64,000 bases of DNA from CAZSBB01 sp964605235 (GCA_964605235.1 CAZSBB010000012.1:1-64000); one strand, 5' to 3'. Positions 15,568 to 24,868 are shown, counted from the stretch's first letter. Program-made: numbers and translations. The notes: generated by a model from the sequence alone, not told the origin.

Positions 15568-18231
15568 TTACTGGCGGTACTCGTCATCCATTTCGTCGGG
15601 CACGTCGCTGTCGGCTTCCTCGTCGTCATTGAACGCTTCCTCAGCGCTGCTGCTGGCGGCAGGATCACCCGCGTCGGCGGCGGCCTGGGCTTGCAGGGCT
15701 TCCCATTCCTCCAGGGTCATGTTGACCTCGCGCGCCTGCGAACCTTTGTACGTGCCGATGATGCCGGCGTCGGCGATCTGTTCGATCAGCCGCGACGCCC
15801 GGCTGTAGCCGATGGTCAGTCGGCGCTGCAGGAGCGACACGCTGCCGCGCTGGGTTTCGAGCACCACGCGCACGGCATCCTCGAACAGCGGGTCGCGCTC
15901 GCCGAGGTCTTCGCCCTCAACGCTGCTGGGGGCTTTGATCTGCACGAGCTGGGGTTCAAAGTTCTGCTCGGCGACGTTCTTGAGGAACTTGACCGTCTGC
16001 CGGATTTCCAGGTCCGCCACCAGGCTGCCCTGGGCGCGGGTGAGTTTGCTGGTGCGCGGCGAGAGGAACAGCATGTCGCCCTGACCCAGCAGCAGCTCCG
16101 CGCCCTTCTGGTCGAGCACGATGCGGCTGTCCATGCCGCTGGAAACCTTGAACGCCACCCGGCAGGGCATGTTGGATTTGATCAGGCCGGTGACGACATT
16201 CGCCTGCGGACGCTGGGTGGCGAGGATCAGGTGCATGCCCACCGCGCGGGCCTTCTGGGCGATGCGGACGATGAAGCCTTCGACTTCCTTGTTGGTCATC
16301 ATCAGGTCCGCCAATTCGTCGATGATGAAGACCAGGTACGGCAGCTTCTTGGGGATGCGGGCTTCCTCTTCCTCGTTGGCGGGCTGCATGCGGTTTTTGA
16401 TTTCTTCCCAGCCCAGCTCGTTGTAGCTGCCGATGTCGCGCACGCCGACTTCCGCCAGCAGCTCGTAGCGTTCATCCATCTTGGTGACCGCCCATTCGAG
16501 GATCGCGGCCGCCTTGCTCATGTCCGTCACCACCGGGCACATCAGATGGGGAATGTCCTTGAACAGGCTCATTTCCACCATCTTGGGATCGACCAGCACG
16601 AGCTTGAGTTCATCCGGGCGGCGGACATACAGGAAGCTCATGATGATGCTGTTCATGCACACGCTCTTGCCCGAGCCGGTGGTGCCGGCGATGAGCATGT
16701 GCGGCATGGACGCCAGGTCGTGCACCAACGGATTGCCGCTGGCGTCCTTGCCCAGGAACATGGGCAGCTTCATTTTGGCGACGCTCTCGGCGTTGACGGT
16801 CATCAGCTCCTTGAGGCGCACCTTTTCCTTGACCAGGTTGGGCACTTCGATGCCGATGGTGTCGCGGCCCGCCATGTTGGGGACCACGCGGATGTTCTGC
16901 GCCTTGAGCGCCCGCGCCAGATCGCTGGAGACGGCGGCAATGCGGCTGACCTTGGTGCCGGGCGCCAGGCGGACTTCGTACAGCGTGATGACCGGGCCGG
17001 TGTCGATGCCGACGACTTCGCCGTCGATGTTGTACTCGCGCATGGCGGATTCAAGCGCCAGCGCCTGTTCGCGGACGGACTTTTCCATCTCGGCGGTGAA
17101 GTTGGACTCGGGCTCTTCCAGCAGGGCGATGTCGGGGAAGCGATAGCCCGACAGGTCGACCTCGCGCGGCGGGGGGGCTTTGGTTTTGCCGCGCGGCGCA
17201 AAGTTGATGGGCAGGTTCTTGAACTTCTCCCGCAGGGCTTCGGGATCGAAACGCTTCTCGGCGGCGTAGGCGGCGGGGGCGTCGGCGGCGACATCCTCGT
17301 CTTCGGCTTCCTGCTCGTCGGTTTCAACTTCGTCGACTTCCTCGACTTCGGCTTCCTCGTCTTCCACGTCGGCGACGGCGGTGGCGGCTGGATGCTCGGC
17401 AGGGTTGAAGGCTTCGACGCCGCCGAGCCCGCCGGCGTCGGGGTCGATGCCGGTCTGGTCGAGGTTGCTGTCCACATCGCGCCCGGAGTTGCGGACGCGC
17501 GGCTGCCGCTTGTTGAGCTTGGGCGCTTCTTCCAGATCAGTGGCTGCACCGCCGCCCCCGGAGCCCCCGCGCCACCCGCCGAACCGGCCGATCAGCACCG
17601 GCTTGGGCCAGTTGATGCTCATGAGCGCGATGCCGCAGCGTGCCGCGAGCTTGGGCAGGGCGAGCACCAGTTGGTCCACCGCCAGCAGCGCGCCCAGCCA
17701 GAACGCGGTGATGAGGATCAGGAACGTGCCGAACAGGTTGAAGCGTGTGGACAATTCGTGGTTGATGAAGATCGCCACGAGCCCGCCGGCGCCCTCGGGT
17801 TGCTGGGCGCTGAGGGTGTCGAGGATGACGGTCCCCCAGCCGGTGGACGCGGTCATGCCCAGCAGGGCACTGGTGGCGAGCATCATGATGGCGGCGCCCA
17901 GTGTGCGGACGATCGGCTGGGTGATCGCCTTGCGGCAGGCGGCGGCGACCAGTCCCGCCAGGGCGACCGCCAATGCGATCCAGATGCCCGGCCCGAGCAT
18001 GAAGTACAGCTTGTAACTGACGAACGCCCCCACCGTGCCCACCCAGTTGACGGGCTGCGCCGGGTGCGGGGTCACCGAATGGCTGGGCCAGTCGGCAGGA
18101 TCATGGCTGATCAGCGCTGCCGCCAGCAGCAGCCAGACGCCCATGAGCACGATCCACACCAGAGCCTTCAAACGCGGATACCGGGAAACCGGCTCAACCG
18201 CCGGCGCCGTCTTGCGAGCCTTGCGTGCCAT
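15568..18231 (-). CDS. ftsK: DNA translocase FtsK/SpoIIIE
   Basis: 887 aa. Four to five N-terminal membrane helices (about 25-200) anchor the protein at the septum. A Glu/Asp-rich linker (about 280-330) follows, then the alpha/beta RecA-like motor: Walker A GTTGSGKS (Lys522), Walker B LVFIIDELADLMM and the HLILATQRPQANVVTGLIK segment typical of FtsK. A C-terminal winged-helix gamma domain (RRLTIGYSRASRLIEQIADAG split over about 790-825) recognises KOPS-like sites. It pumps chromosome termini through the division septum and activates XerCD recombination. It ends with an acidic tail. Length and domain order are normal. Confidence 0.97.
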   Translation of the reverse strand: MARKARKTAPAVEPVSRYPRLKALVWIVLMGVWLLLAAALISHDPADWPSHSVTPHPAQPVNWVGTVGAFVSYKLYFMLGPGIWIALAVALAGLVAAACRKAITQPIVRTLGAAIMMLATSALLGMTASTGWGTVILDTLSAQQPEGAGGLVAIFINHELSTRFNLFGTFLILITAFWLGALLAVDQLVLALPKLAARCGIALMSINWPKPVLIGRFGGWRGGSGGGGAATDLEEAPKLNKRQPRVRNSGRDVDSNLDQTGIDPDAGGLGGVEAFNPAEHPAATAVADVEDEEAEVEEVDEVETDEQEAEDEDVAADAPAAYAAEKRFDPEALREKFKNLPINFAPRGKTKAPPPREVDLSGYRFPDIALLEEPESNFTAEMEKSVREQALALESAMREYNIDGEVVGIDTGPVITLYEVRLAPGTKVSRIAAVSSDLARALKAQNIRVVPNMAGRDTIGIEVPNLVKEKVRLKELMTVNAESVAKMKLPMFLGKDASGNPLVHDLASMPHMLIAGTTGSGKSVCMNSIIMSFLYVRRPDELKLVLVDPKMVEMSLFKDIPHLMCPVVTDMSKAAAILEWAVTKMDERYELLAEVGVRDIGSYNELGWEEIKNRMQPANEEEEARIPKKLPYLVFIIDELADLMMTNKEVEGFIVRIAQKARAVGMHLILATQRPQANVVTGLIKSNMPCRVAFKVSSGMDSRIVLDQKGAELLLGQGDMLFLSPRTSKLTRAQGSLVADLEIRQTVKFLKNVAEQNFEPQLVQIKAPSSVEGEDLGERDPLFEDAVRVVLETQRGSVSLLQRRLTIGYSRASRLIEQIADAGIIGTYKGSQAREVNMTLEEWEALQAQAAADAGDPAASSSAEEAFNDDEEADSDVPDEMDDEYRQ

Positions 18232-18382
18232 ACTGCTTATCGTCCCATAAAAACCTGATTCTCTGCGAGCGCACGCATCGCGCCGCTGTCAACAAACATC
18301 GACCAAACCCCAAGTCACAGTCGAAAAGTTTGCCCCCGCCCCCCCCTCGGAAGCAGCCCCGGAAAGTGGTCGCCGGTTGTGC

Positions 18383-18414
18383 CCCCGGTCATTGACCGGG
18401 GGCTCAATGAAAAG
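18383..18414. repeat. Family B palindrome
   Basis: CCCCCGGTCATTGACCGGGGGCT is a perfect inverted repeat. It lies between ftsK and the small lipoprotein gene; the sister copy at 18923-18955 lies on the other side of that gene in inverted orientation. Confidence 0.8.
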
Positions 18415-18447
18415 CCGAATCGTGGCGGCAGAATGCGGTTACGTCGT

Positions 18448-18711
18448 TCAGTTCCCCAGCGCCATCTGTTCCGCCCGCGTGGTGTCGCCGCCGGCCGCCA
18501 GCCTGGGGCGGAGCTGGGCGTCCACGGGCGGGCTCTGCGCCAGCGCACGGTCACGCTGCAACTCCCGCTGTGCAGACCACACCGGCTGCGTCAAGGGCGT
18601 TTCCACCCGCACCGACTGCTGGCAACCCAGCAAGGTCAGCACGATCAGCGCCAACAGCATGCGATGGACCGCGCGACGACGGCTGGGCCACGGGTTGGAC
18701 GAGTGTGACAT
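18448..18711 (-). CDS. Small lipoprotein, unknown function
   Basis: 87 aa. A lipobox LTLLGC follows an Arg-containing n-region and a hydrophobic stretch (MLLALIVLTLLG), so the Cys should be lipidated. The mature part is short, polar and rich in Gln/Arg and has no recognised domain. The ATG at 18711 has GGAAGGA five nt upstream. The gene is bracketed by two family B palindromes and lies between rpoN and ftsK on the same strand. Function unknown. Confidence 0.6.
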   Translation of the reverse strand: MSHSSNPWPSRRRAVHRMLLALIVLTLLGCQQSVRVETPLTQPVWSAQRELQRDRALAQSPPVDAQLRPRLAAGGDTTRAEQMALGN

Positions 18712-18922
18712 GTGCGTCCTTCCGGGAATCTCTGCCCACGGGTGAGGGGGGTGCTGTAAACCCGATCGGCAGGCGAGAGAATCCCGGGCAAGCCCGGCTG
18801 CCAAGTTGTATTTATCGGTCCAGATCACGCCCGGCCAGTTTTGCGCGCGGCATTCCCGAAAATGTCGATCCCGGTTCGTGAAACTGGGGGGTTTGTGGCG
18901 CTTGGGCAAGCACTCGGCTGCA

Positions 18923-18955
18923 TTTAGCCCCCGGTCAATGACCGGGGGCTAAGTG
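18923..18955. repeat. Family B palindrome
   Basis: TTAGCCCCCGGTCAATGACC then GGGGGCTAAG form an inverted repeat in the 321-bp gap between rpoN and the lipoprotein gene. Nothing else is recognised in that gap. Confidence 0.8.
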
Positions 18956-19032
18956 GAAGAACCAAGACGCGCCCATGGCCCTCCCGGCCACGGGTGCATT
19001 CTGGTTCACCTGTTTGATCTGGCGCTGCCGTC

Positions 19033-20559
19033 TCAATACTCCCGCCGCTGCCGCGCGGGGGGGATGTTGAGTTGTTTGCGGTACTTCGCCACCGTGCGGC
19101 GGGCGATTTCGATGCCCAGCTCTTTGAGCTTGACCACCAGTTCGTCATCATTGAGCGGGTTGGCTTTGTCCTCGTCGCGGATGACCTGTTCGAGCTTGGC
19201 TTGCACGGCCGCCCACGCCATTTCCTCGCCGCCCTGGGTTTCGGTGCCGCCGGAGAAGAACATGCGCAGCGGGAAGATGCCGCGCGGGGTTTGCAGGTAC
19301 TTGTCCGCCACCGCCCGGCTGACGGTGGCGACGTGGATGCCCAGTTGGTCCGCCACCGTGGTCATGGGAAGCGGCTTGAGCGCCTGCGGGCCCTGCTCGA
19401 AGAAATCGCGCTGCGCTTCGATCACCACGTTCACCACCCGCAGCAGGGTGCTGTCGCGCTGCTGGATGGCTTCGATCAGCCAGCGCGCTGAGCGGATGTT
19501 GTTCCCAATGAAGTCGCGCGTCCGGCGGTCCAGCCCGCGATCGCCCGCCATCCGCGCATACGACGGACTGATGCGCAGCGGCGGGGTCCGCCCACTGCAC
19601 AAGGCCGCCACATAGCAGTCGCGCTCCTCGTCGTAATCGACAATCGCGTCCGGCGTGATCGTCTGCACCACGTCCTCCGCGAGCAGTCGGCCGGGGTGGA
19701 AGTGGAATTGCCGCAGGTTCTCGATCGCCTTCTTGACCTGTTCGAGCGTCAAGCCGGTGGTTTTGACGATGCGGGGCAGGCGATTGCCTTCGATGTCGGG
19801 CAGATACTCGCTGACGAGCATGCGTTCGTGGGTGAACTCCTCGCCGTCGTCGCGCAGCCGGGCGTCCATCTGCAGCAGCAGACATTCCCGCACATCCCGG
19901 GCTGCCAACCCCGGCGGGTCCAGATGCTGTTGCAGGAGCGGCAAGGCGGCTTCCAGATGCTCCAACGTCAATTCCGGGGGCGCCTGCTGGGCAAGTTCTT
20001 CCAGCGGGGTGCGGAGGTAGCCATCGCCGTCGATGTAGCCGATGAGGAAGCGCCCGGCCGCGGCGGTGAGGGGATCGACTTCCGCGAGCAGCCATTGCTC
20101 GAGCAACTGGTCGGTCAGGCTGGGCGCCCGGGCGGCGGTGTTCGCCATGGCGTCGATCTTGCGATCGCGCTCGCCGTCGTCGCGGTAGTTGCGCCGGGAG
20201 AAATCGCTGGACTCGAACGTGTTGCTTTCCCAACTGTCGGCATACTCCTCCGACATGTTGGTCAGCCGTTCGAAATCGTCGGCGGCCTCGTTCTTGCCGG
20301 GCGCTGCGGGGGCTTCGACCACCATGGGGCGCTCGCCCTCGGAAGCATCGCGCTCCGCCTGCTCGCGCTGGGCGCGCAGGTCGCCGGCGTCGGGTCCGAC
20401 TTCGCGCAGCTCCAGGGTGGGATTGGACGCCAGTTCCTGCTCGATGCGTTCCTCCAGCGCCAGCGCGCCCATCTGGAGGATTTCCATGGACTGGATCATG
20501 CGCGGCGCGAGCTTCATCCGTTGCTCGAGCCGCAGGTGTTGTCCGGCATCAATCCGCAT
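19033..20559 (-). CDS. rpoN: RNA polymerase sigma-54 factor
   Basis: 508 aa from the ATG at 20559. The N-terminus LRLEQRMKLAPRMIQSMEIL is the Gln/Leu-rich region I that contacts core polymerase and activator. An acidic region II (about 60-120) follows, then the core-binding domain (LTDQLLEQWLL...GDGYLRTPLEEL), the HTH region (MTTVADQLGIHVATVSRAV) and the diagnostic RpoN box ARRTVAKYR (about 486-494). Region II is somewhat long. The frame continues upstream of 20559, but only the chosen ATG starts at the conserved region I. A consensus sigma-54 promoter lies about 165 bp upstream on the opposite strand. Confidence 0.97.
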   Translation of the reverse strand: MRIDAGQHLRLEQRMKLAPRMIQSMEILQMGALALEERIEQELASNPTLELREVGPDAGDLRAQREQAERDASEGERPMVVEAPAAPGKNEAADDFERLTNMSEEYADSWESNTFESSDFSRRNYRDDGERDRKIDAMANTAARAPSLTDQLLEQWLLAEVDPLTAAAGRFLIGYIDGDGYLRTPLEELAQQAPPELTLEHLEAALPLLQQHLDPPGLAARDVRECLLLQMDARLRDDGEEFTHERMLVSEYLPDIEGNRLPRIVKTTGLTLEQVKKAIENLRQFHFHPGRLLAEDVVQTITPDAIVDYDEERDCYVAALCSGRTPPLRISPSYARMAGDRGLDRRTRDFIGNNIRSARWLIEAIQQRDSTLLRVVNVVIEAQRDFFEQGPQALKPLPMTTVADQLGIHVATVSRAVADKYLQTPRGIFPLRMFFSGGTETQGGEEMAWAAVQAKLEQVIRDEDKANPLNDDELVVKLKELGIEIARRTVAKYRKQLNIPPARQRREY

Positions 20560-20721
20560 GACCAGCCTCAAATCCCAGTCGGCAGCACACGGAAGGGTAC
20601 AAACCGCTCCGTGCCGCCCCGGCATAGCAACCCGTGTGCCAGCTTCGCCGGGGCGGAAGGCCATCCACATTTAATCGCCGGTTGCGGGAGACGCAAGCCA
20701 TTTTCGGGACATTGTGGGAAT

Positions 20722-20738
20722 CTGGCACGAAAATTGCT
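20722..20738 (+). promoter_or_regulatory. Sigma-54 promoter (-24/-12)
   Basis: CTGGCACGAAAATTGCT matches the consensus YTGGCACGNNNNTTGCW at every defined position, with exactly 10 nt between GG and GC. It points towards the GH2-like gene at 20980 and lies in the rpoN upstream region. The predicted start is near 20750, leaving a leader of about 230 nt. An enhancer-binding activator site was not identified. Confidence 0.7.
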
Positions 20739-20860
20739 CGGTTGTTCTCCTGAACGTTCGTTCCCGGCGATCAAGTGCTGGTTTTCTGGGCGCGGCGTCG
20801 CTCGCAACGCCCGGACTGCATGAGGCTTGGGCAATGTGGACAAACGGGTTCCATTTCCTC

Positions 20861-20890
20861 TTGACGGCCGGCTCACCTTTTTTGCATATT
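20861..20890 (+). promoter_or_regulatory. Second candidate promoter (sigma-70 type)
   Basis: TTGACG (20861-20866), 18-nt spacer, CATATT (20885-20890), about 80 nt before the ATG at 20980. With the upstream sigma-54 site this suggests dual control of the downstream gene. Confidence 0.4.
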
Positions 20891-20979
20891 GATCACTACC
20901 CGCTGGAGGCGGGGTTTCCACCTGCTGGCGTCGCGCTAACATTTCATGGACCGAAATGTCTTTCAGGAGGGAGATCGAC

Positions 20980-21759
20980 ATGCGGATGACCGTGCCCGCC
21001 CATCTGTTGCGTCTGGGTCAGCTGCGCCCGCTGGTGCGCTATGTGGATGAGCGCCAGGCGGTGGTGGATGTGCATATCCAGATGCGCGGCCCGTTCCCCG
21101 CCAAGGAGCGCGTGCCCTTGCCCCAGCGGGTGCAGGTGCGGGTGAGCATTGACACCCAGGCGGGTTTCCACGAGGAAAGCACGGTCTGGCTGCCCCTGCA
21201 GGGGGATACCGGCATGGTGCGCATGGAGTTGGTGGAGCCCGAGCGCTGGTGGCCGGCGGGGCTGGGCGAGCAGGCGTTGTACGAGCTGAAGGTCGCCCTG
21301 CTGTACGCCGACGCGGTGGTGGAGGAGAAGACCTGTGAGCTGGGGCTGACGAGCATTCGGCGCCGGCGCAGCGACACGGGCTGCAATCTGCTGCTGGTCA
21401 ATGGGCGGGAGTTTGCCGTGCAGGCGGTGGTGCCGATCGACCATTTTCAGGAGAACCGCCTGCTGCCGGTGACGGGCGACGCGCTGCTGGTGGTGCGCGA
21501 CCACTATGGCCCGGACGTGCTGTACGACGCCGCCGACCGGGCGGGGATTCTGCTGATCCAGTGCATCCCGCTCGACGCCGGGGGCGTGCCTGAACAGCAG
21601 GTGGCGGACGAGGTGACGCGCTTAAGTCGGCATCCGAGCCTGGTGGGCTGGTGCGTCAGCCCACAAGGCGAACTCGCCCGCGACGTCGCCCGCTGCATCA
21701 CCGCCCTGGACCCGACGCATGCCGTCTTCACCGCCGCCCCCGGCAGCTGGGCGGCGTGA
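20980..21759 (+). CDS. GH2-like (beta-mannosidase/galactosidase-type) partial protein
   Basis: 259 aa. WWPAGLGEQALYELKVAL and the following GLTSIRRRRSD..NLLLVNGREF match the end of the sugar-binding/Ig-like domains and the entry to the TIM barrel of GH2 enzymes. HPSLVGWCVSP matches the barrel strand where family members read HPS(I/V)..W. The frame stops before the acid/base and nucleophile segments, and no signal peptide is seen. Full-length relatives are usually 600-1000 aa, so this is either a degraded remnant or a reduced protein reused for binding. The ATG at 20980 has AGGAGGG 8 nt upstream, which argues that it is translated. Confidence 0.55.
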   Translation: MRMTVPAHLLRLGQLRPLVRYVDERQAVVDVHIQMRGPFPAKERVPLPQRVQVRVSIDTQAGFHEESTVWLPLQGDTGMVRMELVEPERWWPAGLGEQALYELKVALLYADAVVEEKTCELGLTSIRRRRSDTGCNLLLVNGREFAVQAVVPIDHFQENRLLPVTGDALLVVRDHYGPDVLYDAADRAGILLIQCIPLDAGGVPEQQVADEVTRLSRHPSLVGWCVSPQGELARDVARCITALDPTHAVFTAAPGSWAA

Positions 21760-21847
21760 TGGGTCAGAGCAGGTGAGCAGGAGAACAGGTGAGCAGGAGA
21801 AAGAGGCGCGGGCAGCTCACGGTTTCACGGCTGCCCTGCATCGCTCC

Positions 21848-21941
21848 GTGTTCTCTGTGGCTCTGTGAGAGACACGCTGCTGTCTGCTGGCCCGCGCGGA
21901 AGAGATTCTCTCACGGAGACACGGAGCCACGGAGAAGAAAG
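21848..21941. repeat. Family C palindrome (inverted order)
   Basis: TCTCTGTGGCTCTGTGAGAG and CTCTCACGGAGACACGGAG are inverted around about 35 bp. It fills the gap between convergent genes; a half-copy with the same core is at 38876-38911. Confidence 0.7.
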
Positions 21942-21953
21942 TTCAACAAACGC

Positions 21954-22490
21954 TCAGCGCGCTTCGTCCGGTCCTCCGCGCCGCTGCTCGATGTCCCGGA
22001 TGTACGCCATCGTGCGGTCCAGTTCGCGCTTCAGGTGGCGGACGCGCAGCAGGCTTTTGACCCGGGTGAGCAGTTCCAGCTTGTTCACCGGCTTGGTCAC
22101 GAAATCGTCAGTGCCGGACTCCACGCCGCGTTCGATGTCGCCCAGCTCGTTGAGGGCCGTGACCATCATCACCGGGATGGTCTTGGTCTGCTGATCCTCC
22201 TTGAGCTTGCGGCAAACCTCAAACCCGCTCATGCGCGGCATCATCACGTCCAGCAGAATCAAATCCGGGTACTCGTGCTCCTCGCTGTCGATGTACTTGA
22301 TCGCCTCCAGCCCGTCGCCCGCGGTGGCCGTCTGGCAACCCAGCTCCTCCAGGTACGCCTGCAACAACTCCACGTTCTGCGGATTGTCATCCACGATCAA
22401 CACCGTGGACTGGCTGTAATCCGGCTGAGGTTGTCCCGCAGTGTCGGTGTCGGGGGTCAGGTTCTCCGCAGCCGGTTTCGGTGGGGTCAT
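21954..22490 (-). CDS. Single-domain response regulator with coiled-coil tail
   Basis: 178 aa. A receiver domain spans about 28-150: acidic pair Asp34-Asp35, phosphoacceptor Asp81 in LILLDVMMP, the switch Thr in MMVTAL and Lys in TKPVN. A predicted helical tail (LLRVRHLKRELDRTMAYIRDIEQRR) replaces a DNA-binding or enzymatic output, so it probably works through protein contacts. The start codon overlaps the stop of the upstream glycosyltransferase gene by 4 bp (ATGA), implying translational coupling. The cognate kinase is not adjacent. Confidence 0.93.
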   Translation of the reverse strand: MTPPKPAAENLTPDTDTAGQPQPDYSQSTVLIVDDNPQNVELLQAYLEELGCQTATAGDGLEAIKYIDSEEHEYPDLILLDVMMPRMSGFEVCRKLKEDQQTKTIPVMMVTALNELGDIERGVESGTDDFVTKPVNKLELLTRVKSLLRVRHLKRELDRTMAYIRDIEQRRGGPDEAR

Positions 22491-23203
22491 GGGTACTGCT
22501 CCAGGAGTTCCGTCAGCCGGCGACGCAGGGTCGCCAGCGCGGGGTCGGATGGTTGCGTCAGGTCCGCCAGGCGCTGGTCGAGTCGCCTGCGCAGGGCGTC
22601 AAGATCAGTCGGCTCGTCCACATCATGCCACGGCGGCAGGGGGGTAAAACGTAAACCCGCGCCGGCGGCGGCAGTCGTGGTTTGATGGTACACGCTGGGG
22701 GTGCCCCAGTCGATGCCCCGCAGCAGGGCGGGATGGTGACGCGCAGCCGCGAGGGTCCAGTACCCGCCGTCGTCAGTACGCCCGGCCGCGGCGTCGTGGG
22801 TGATGGTGCTCAGCAAAGCGGAACGCAGATGGTCGGCTGGCACATCCGGGCTGTCGCTGCCCAGAAAGACGATGCGCCCGCCGCCGAGCGTTTGCCAGAC
22901 GTAGCTCAGCCGCGTACCCAGATCGCCCGACCCCTGATCCAGCACCCGCCAGCGCTGCTGGCCGGCGATCTGCCGAAAGCCCGGCCACGCCTCCAGCCCC
23001 GGTGTCGCCAGCGCGAGCACGCCCTCACCAACCAGCGGCAAGCCCGAGTCGAGCACTCCTAACACGCGCGTCAGCACGCACGTCAGCATCGCCTCATGCA
23101 CACCCGCCGCCTGCTCGGGGGTCAGCGCCCCCTGCAGCCGGGTCTTGACCTGTCCCGCCACCGGCGGCTTGGCCATCACCACCACATGCACCGTCTCATC
23201 CAT
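22487..23203 (-). CDS. TIGR04282/DUF2064-type glycosyltransferase
   Basis: 238 aa. The N-terminus VVVMAKPPVAGQVKTRL is the hallmark of this nucleotidyl/glycosyltransferase-A-like family. FLGSDSPDVPADHL supplies the acidic metal-binding motif and GRTDDGGYWTLAAAR the substrate loop. Family members are annotated as arsenosugar-type or cofactor-modifying transferases; the substrate here is unknown. The ATG at 23203 starts the conserved strand; upstream residues derive from a palindromic repeat. It is the first gene of a two-gene operon with the response regulator. Confidence 0.85.
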   Translation of the reverse strand: MDETVHVVVMAKPPVAGQVKTRLQGALTPEQAAGVHEAMLTCVLTRVLGVLDSGLPLVGEGVLALATPGLEAWPGFRQIAGQQRWRVLDQGSGDLGTRLSYVWQTLGGGRIVFLGSDSPDVPADHLRSALLSTITHDAAAGRTDDGGYWTLAAARHHPALLRGIDWGTPSVYHQTTTAAAGAGLRFTPLPPWHDVDEPTDLDALRRRLDQRLADLTQPSDPALATLRRRLTELLEQYP

Positions 23204-23223
23204 CGCGTCAGTGTACCCCCCAG

Positions 23224-23346
23224 GCTGAACGAGCCGGAAGCGTGAGCGCCGGGCAGGGCGCACGGACACCCGCGAACCTTTGGTGACTCCTTGAAGCCTT
23301 GGCAACCACGCGCTCTTCCTGTCGCTGACGCTTCCGGCTCGTTTCA
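23224..23346. repeat. Extragenic palindrome, family E (GAGCCGGAAGCG...)
   Basis: TGAACGAGCCGGAAGCGTGA at one end and GACGCTTCCGGCTCGTTTCA at the other form inverted arms around about 80 bp. Other copies are at 24869-24991 and, as three tandem units, at 61461-61868. Confidence 0.85.
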
Positions 23347-23441
23347 TGGCCTGCACTTGCGCTGAGCCGGTGTCCCGTCTGGCCGCCGGTTGCTATCCTG
23401 CAAGTTCAACCTGATTCCCCCGCCTGCCGGAGCATCACGCC

Positions 23442-24866
23442 ATGGCCACGCCGAACATCCTGTACATCCTCGCCGACGACTGGGGCTATGGCGATGTCTC
23501 CTGCCTCAATCCACAGTCCAAAATCCCCACGCCATACACCGACGCACTGGCGCGGCAAGGCATGGTCTTCACCGACGCCCACAGCAACTCGGCGGTCTGC
23601 ACCCCCACCCGTTATGGCGTGCTCACCGGCCGTTACTGCTGGCGCAGCCGGCTCAAGAAGGGCGTGCTGTATGGCTACTCCCGTGAACTCATCGAATACG
23701 ACCGCCTGACCACCCCCGCGCTGCTGCGCCAGGCGGGCTACCGCACCGCGTGCATCGGCAAATGGCACCTGGGGCTCGGCTGGCGCGATGCCCAGGGCGA
23801 GCTGGTCCCCATTGAGCCTGACGGTCGGCTGAACCCGGGGGTGGACTTCCATGCCCCCCTGGCGCATGGTCCGCACACCGTCGGCTTTGACTACTCGCTG
23901 GTCCTCCCCGCTTCGCTGGACATGGACCCGTACTGCTACATCGAAAACGGCCGGCTGATCGAACCCGCTACCGCCACCTGCAGCGATTCGCCCCGGCCTT
24001 CCTTCTGGCGCGGCGGGGCGATCGCCCCGGGCATGCAACACGAAACCTGCCTGCTCGAGTTCACCCGCCGGGCGGAAAGCTACCTCGCCCAGCATGCCCA
24101 GCATGCTTCAGATCGGCCGTTCTTCCTGTACCTGGCGCTGCCTTCGCCGCACTCGCCGCATGTCCCCCGCGCTCCGTTCCGCGGACGCAGCCAGTGCGGC
24201 ACCTATGGCGATTACGTGGTCGAGCATGACTGGTCCATCGGGCAGGTGCTTGCCGCCCTGGAGCGCAATGGGCTGGCGGACAACACCCTGGTCATCGTCA
24301 CCAGCGACAACGGCGCCCACATGCGCAGCGCCGGCGCCCAGGGCTTCGACTACGAACAGCAATTCGGCCACCGCTCCAACCACATTTACCGCGGCCAGAA
24401 GTCCGACGCGTGGGACGGCGGGCATCGCGTGCCCTTCATCGCCCGCTGGCCCGGCGTCACGCCCAGTGGTTCCCAGTGCGACCAGACCATCTGTCTGACG
24501 GACCTCATGGCGACCTGTGCCGCGCTCACCGGGCAGACCCTGCCGCGTGACGCCGGCGAGGACTCGGTCAGCATGTTGCCGCTGCTGCGCGGAGTGGTGG
24601 ACCAGCCCACGCGGGAAGCGGTGGTGCACAGTTCGATTGCCGGGCGCGACGCCATTCGGCGGGGGCAGTGGAAGTTCATTGAAGGCCCCGGCTCGGGCGG
24701 GTGGTCCTTGCCGGATGAAACCGCGGGAGATCTGCCCCCGGTGCAGCTCTACGACCTGCAGGCCGACCCGGGCGAGACGCGCAACCTGAGCGTGGAACAT
24801 CCGCAGGTGGCAGCAGAGCTGGCGGCGTTGCTCAACGAGTACCGCGCCGCCGGCCGCAGCGCGTAG
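23442..24866 (+). CDS. Sulfatase (formylglycine type)
   Basis: 474 aa. NILYILADDWGYGD supplies the first metal-binding Asp residues (12-13). AVCTPTRYGVLTGR contains the C-x-P-x-R motif in which Cys53 must be converted to formylglycine by FGE or an anaerobic maturase encoded elsewhere. CIGKWHLGL and VIVTSDNGAH provide further active-site Lys/His and metal ligands. It hydrolyses sulfate esters, probably on algal or mucin-like polysaccharides given the expansion of this family in Planctomycetota. No clear signal peptide is present at the ATG at 23442 (GGAG 10 nt upstream), so a cytoplasmic or non-classical location is possible. Flanked by family E palindromes on both sides. Confidence 0.93.
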   Translation: MATPNILYILADDWGYGDVSCLNPQSKIPTPYTDALARQGMVFTDAHSNSAVCTPTRYGVLTGRYCWRSRLKKGVLYGYSRELIEYDRLTTPALLRQAGYRTACIGKWHLGLGWRDAQGELVPIEPDGRLNPGVDFHAPLAHGPHTVGFDYSLVLPASLDMDPYCYIENGRLIEPATATCSDSPRPSFWRGGAIAPGMQHETCLLEFTRRAESYLAQHAQHASDRPFFLYLALPSPHSPHVPRAPFRGRSQCGTYGDYVVEHDWSIGQVLAALERNGLADNTLVIVTSDNGAHMRSAGAQGFDYEQQFGHRSNHIYRGQKSDAWDGGHRVPFIARWPGVTPSGSQCDQTICLTDLMATCAALTGQTLPRDAGEDSVSMLPLLRGVVDQPTREAVVHSSIAGRDAIRRGQWKFIEGPGSGGWSLPDETAGDLPPVQLYDLQADPGETRNLSVEHPQVAAELAALLNEYRAAGRSA

Positions 24867-24868
24867 CC

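Noticed and set aside
15691..18258. Long open frame antisense to ftsK
   Set aside because: Mirror of the ftsK codon bias; FtsK is unequivocal on the other strand.
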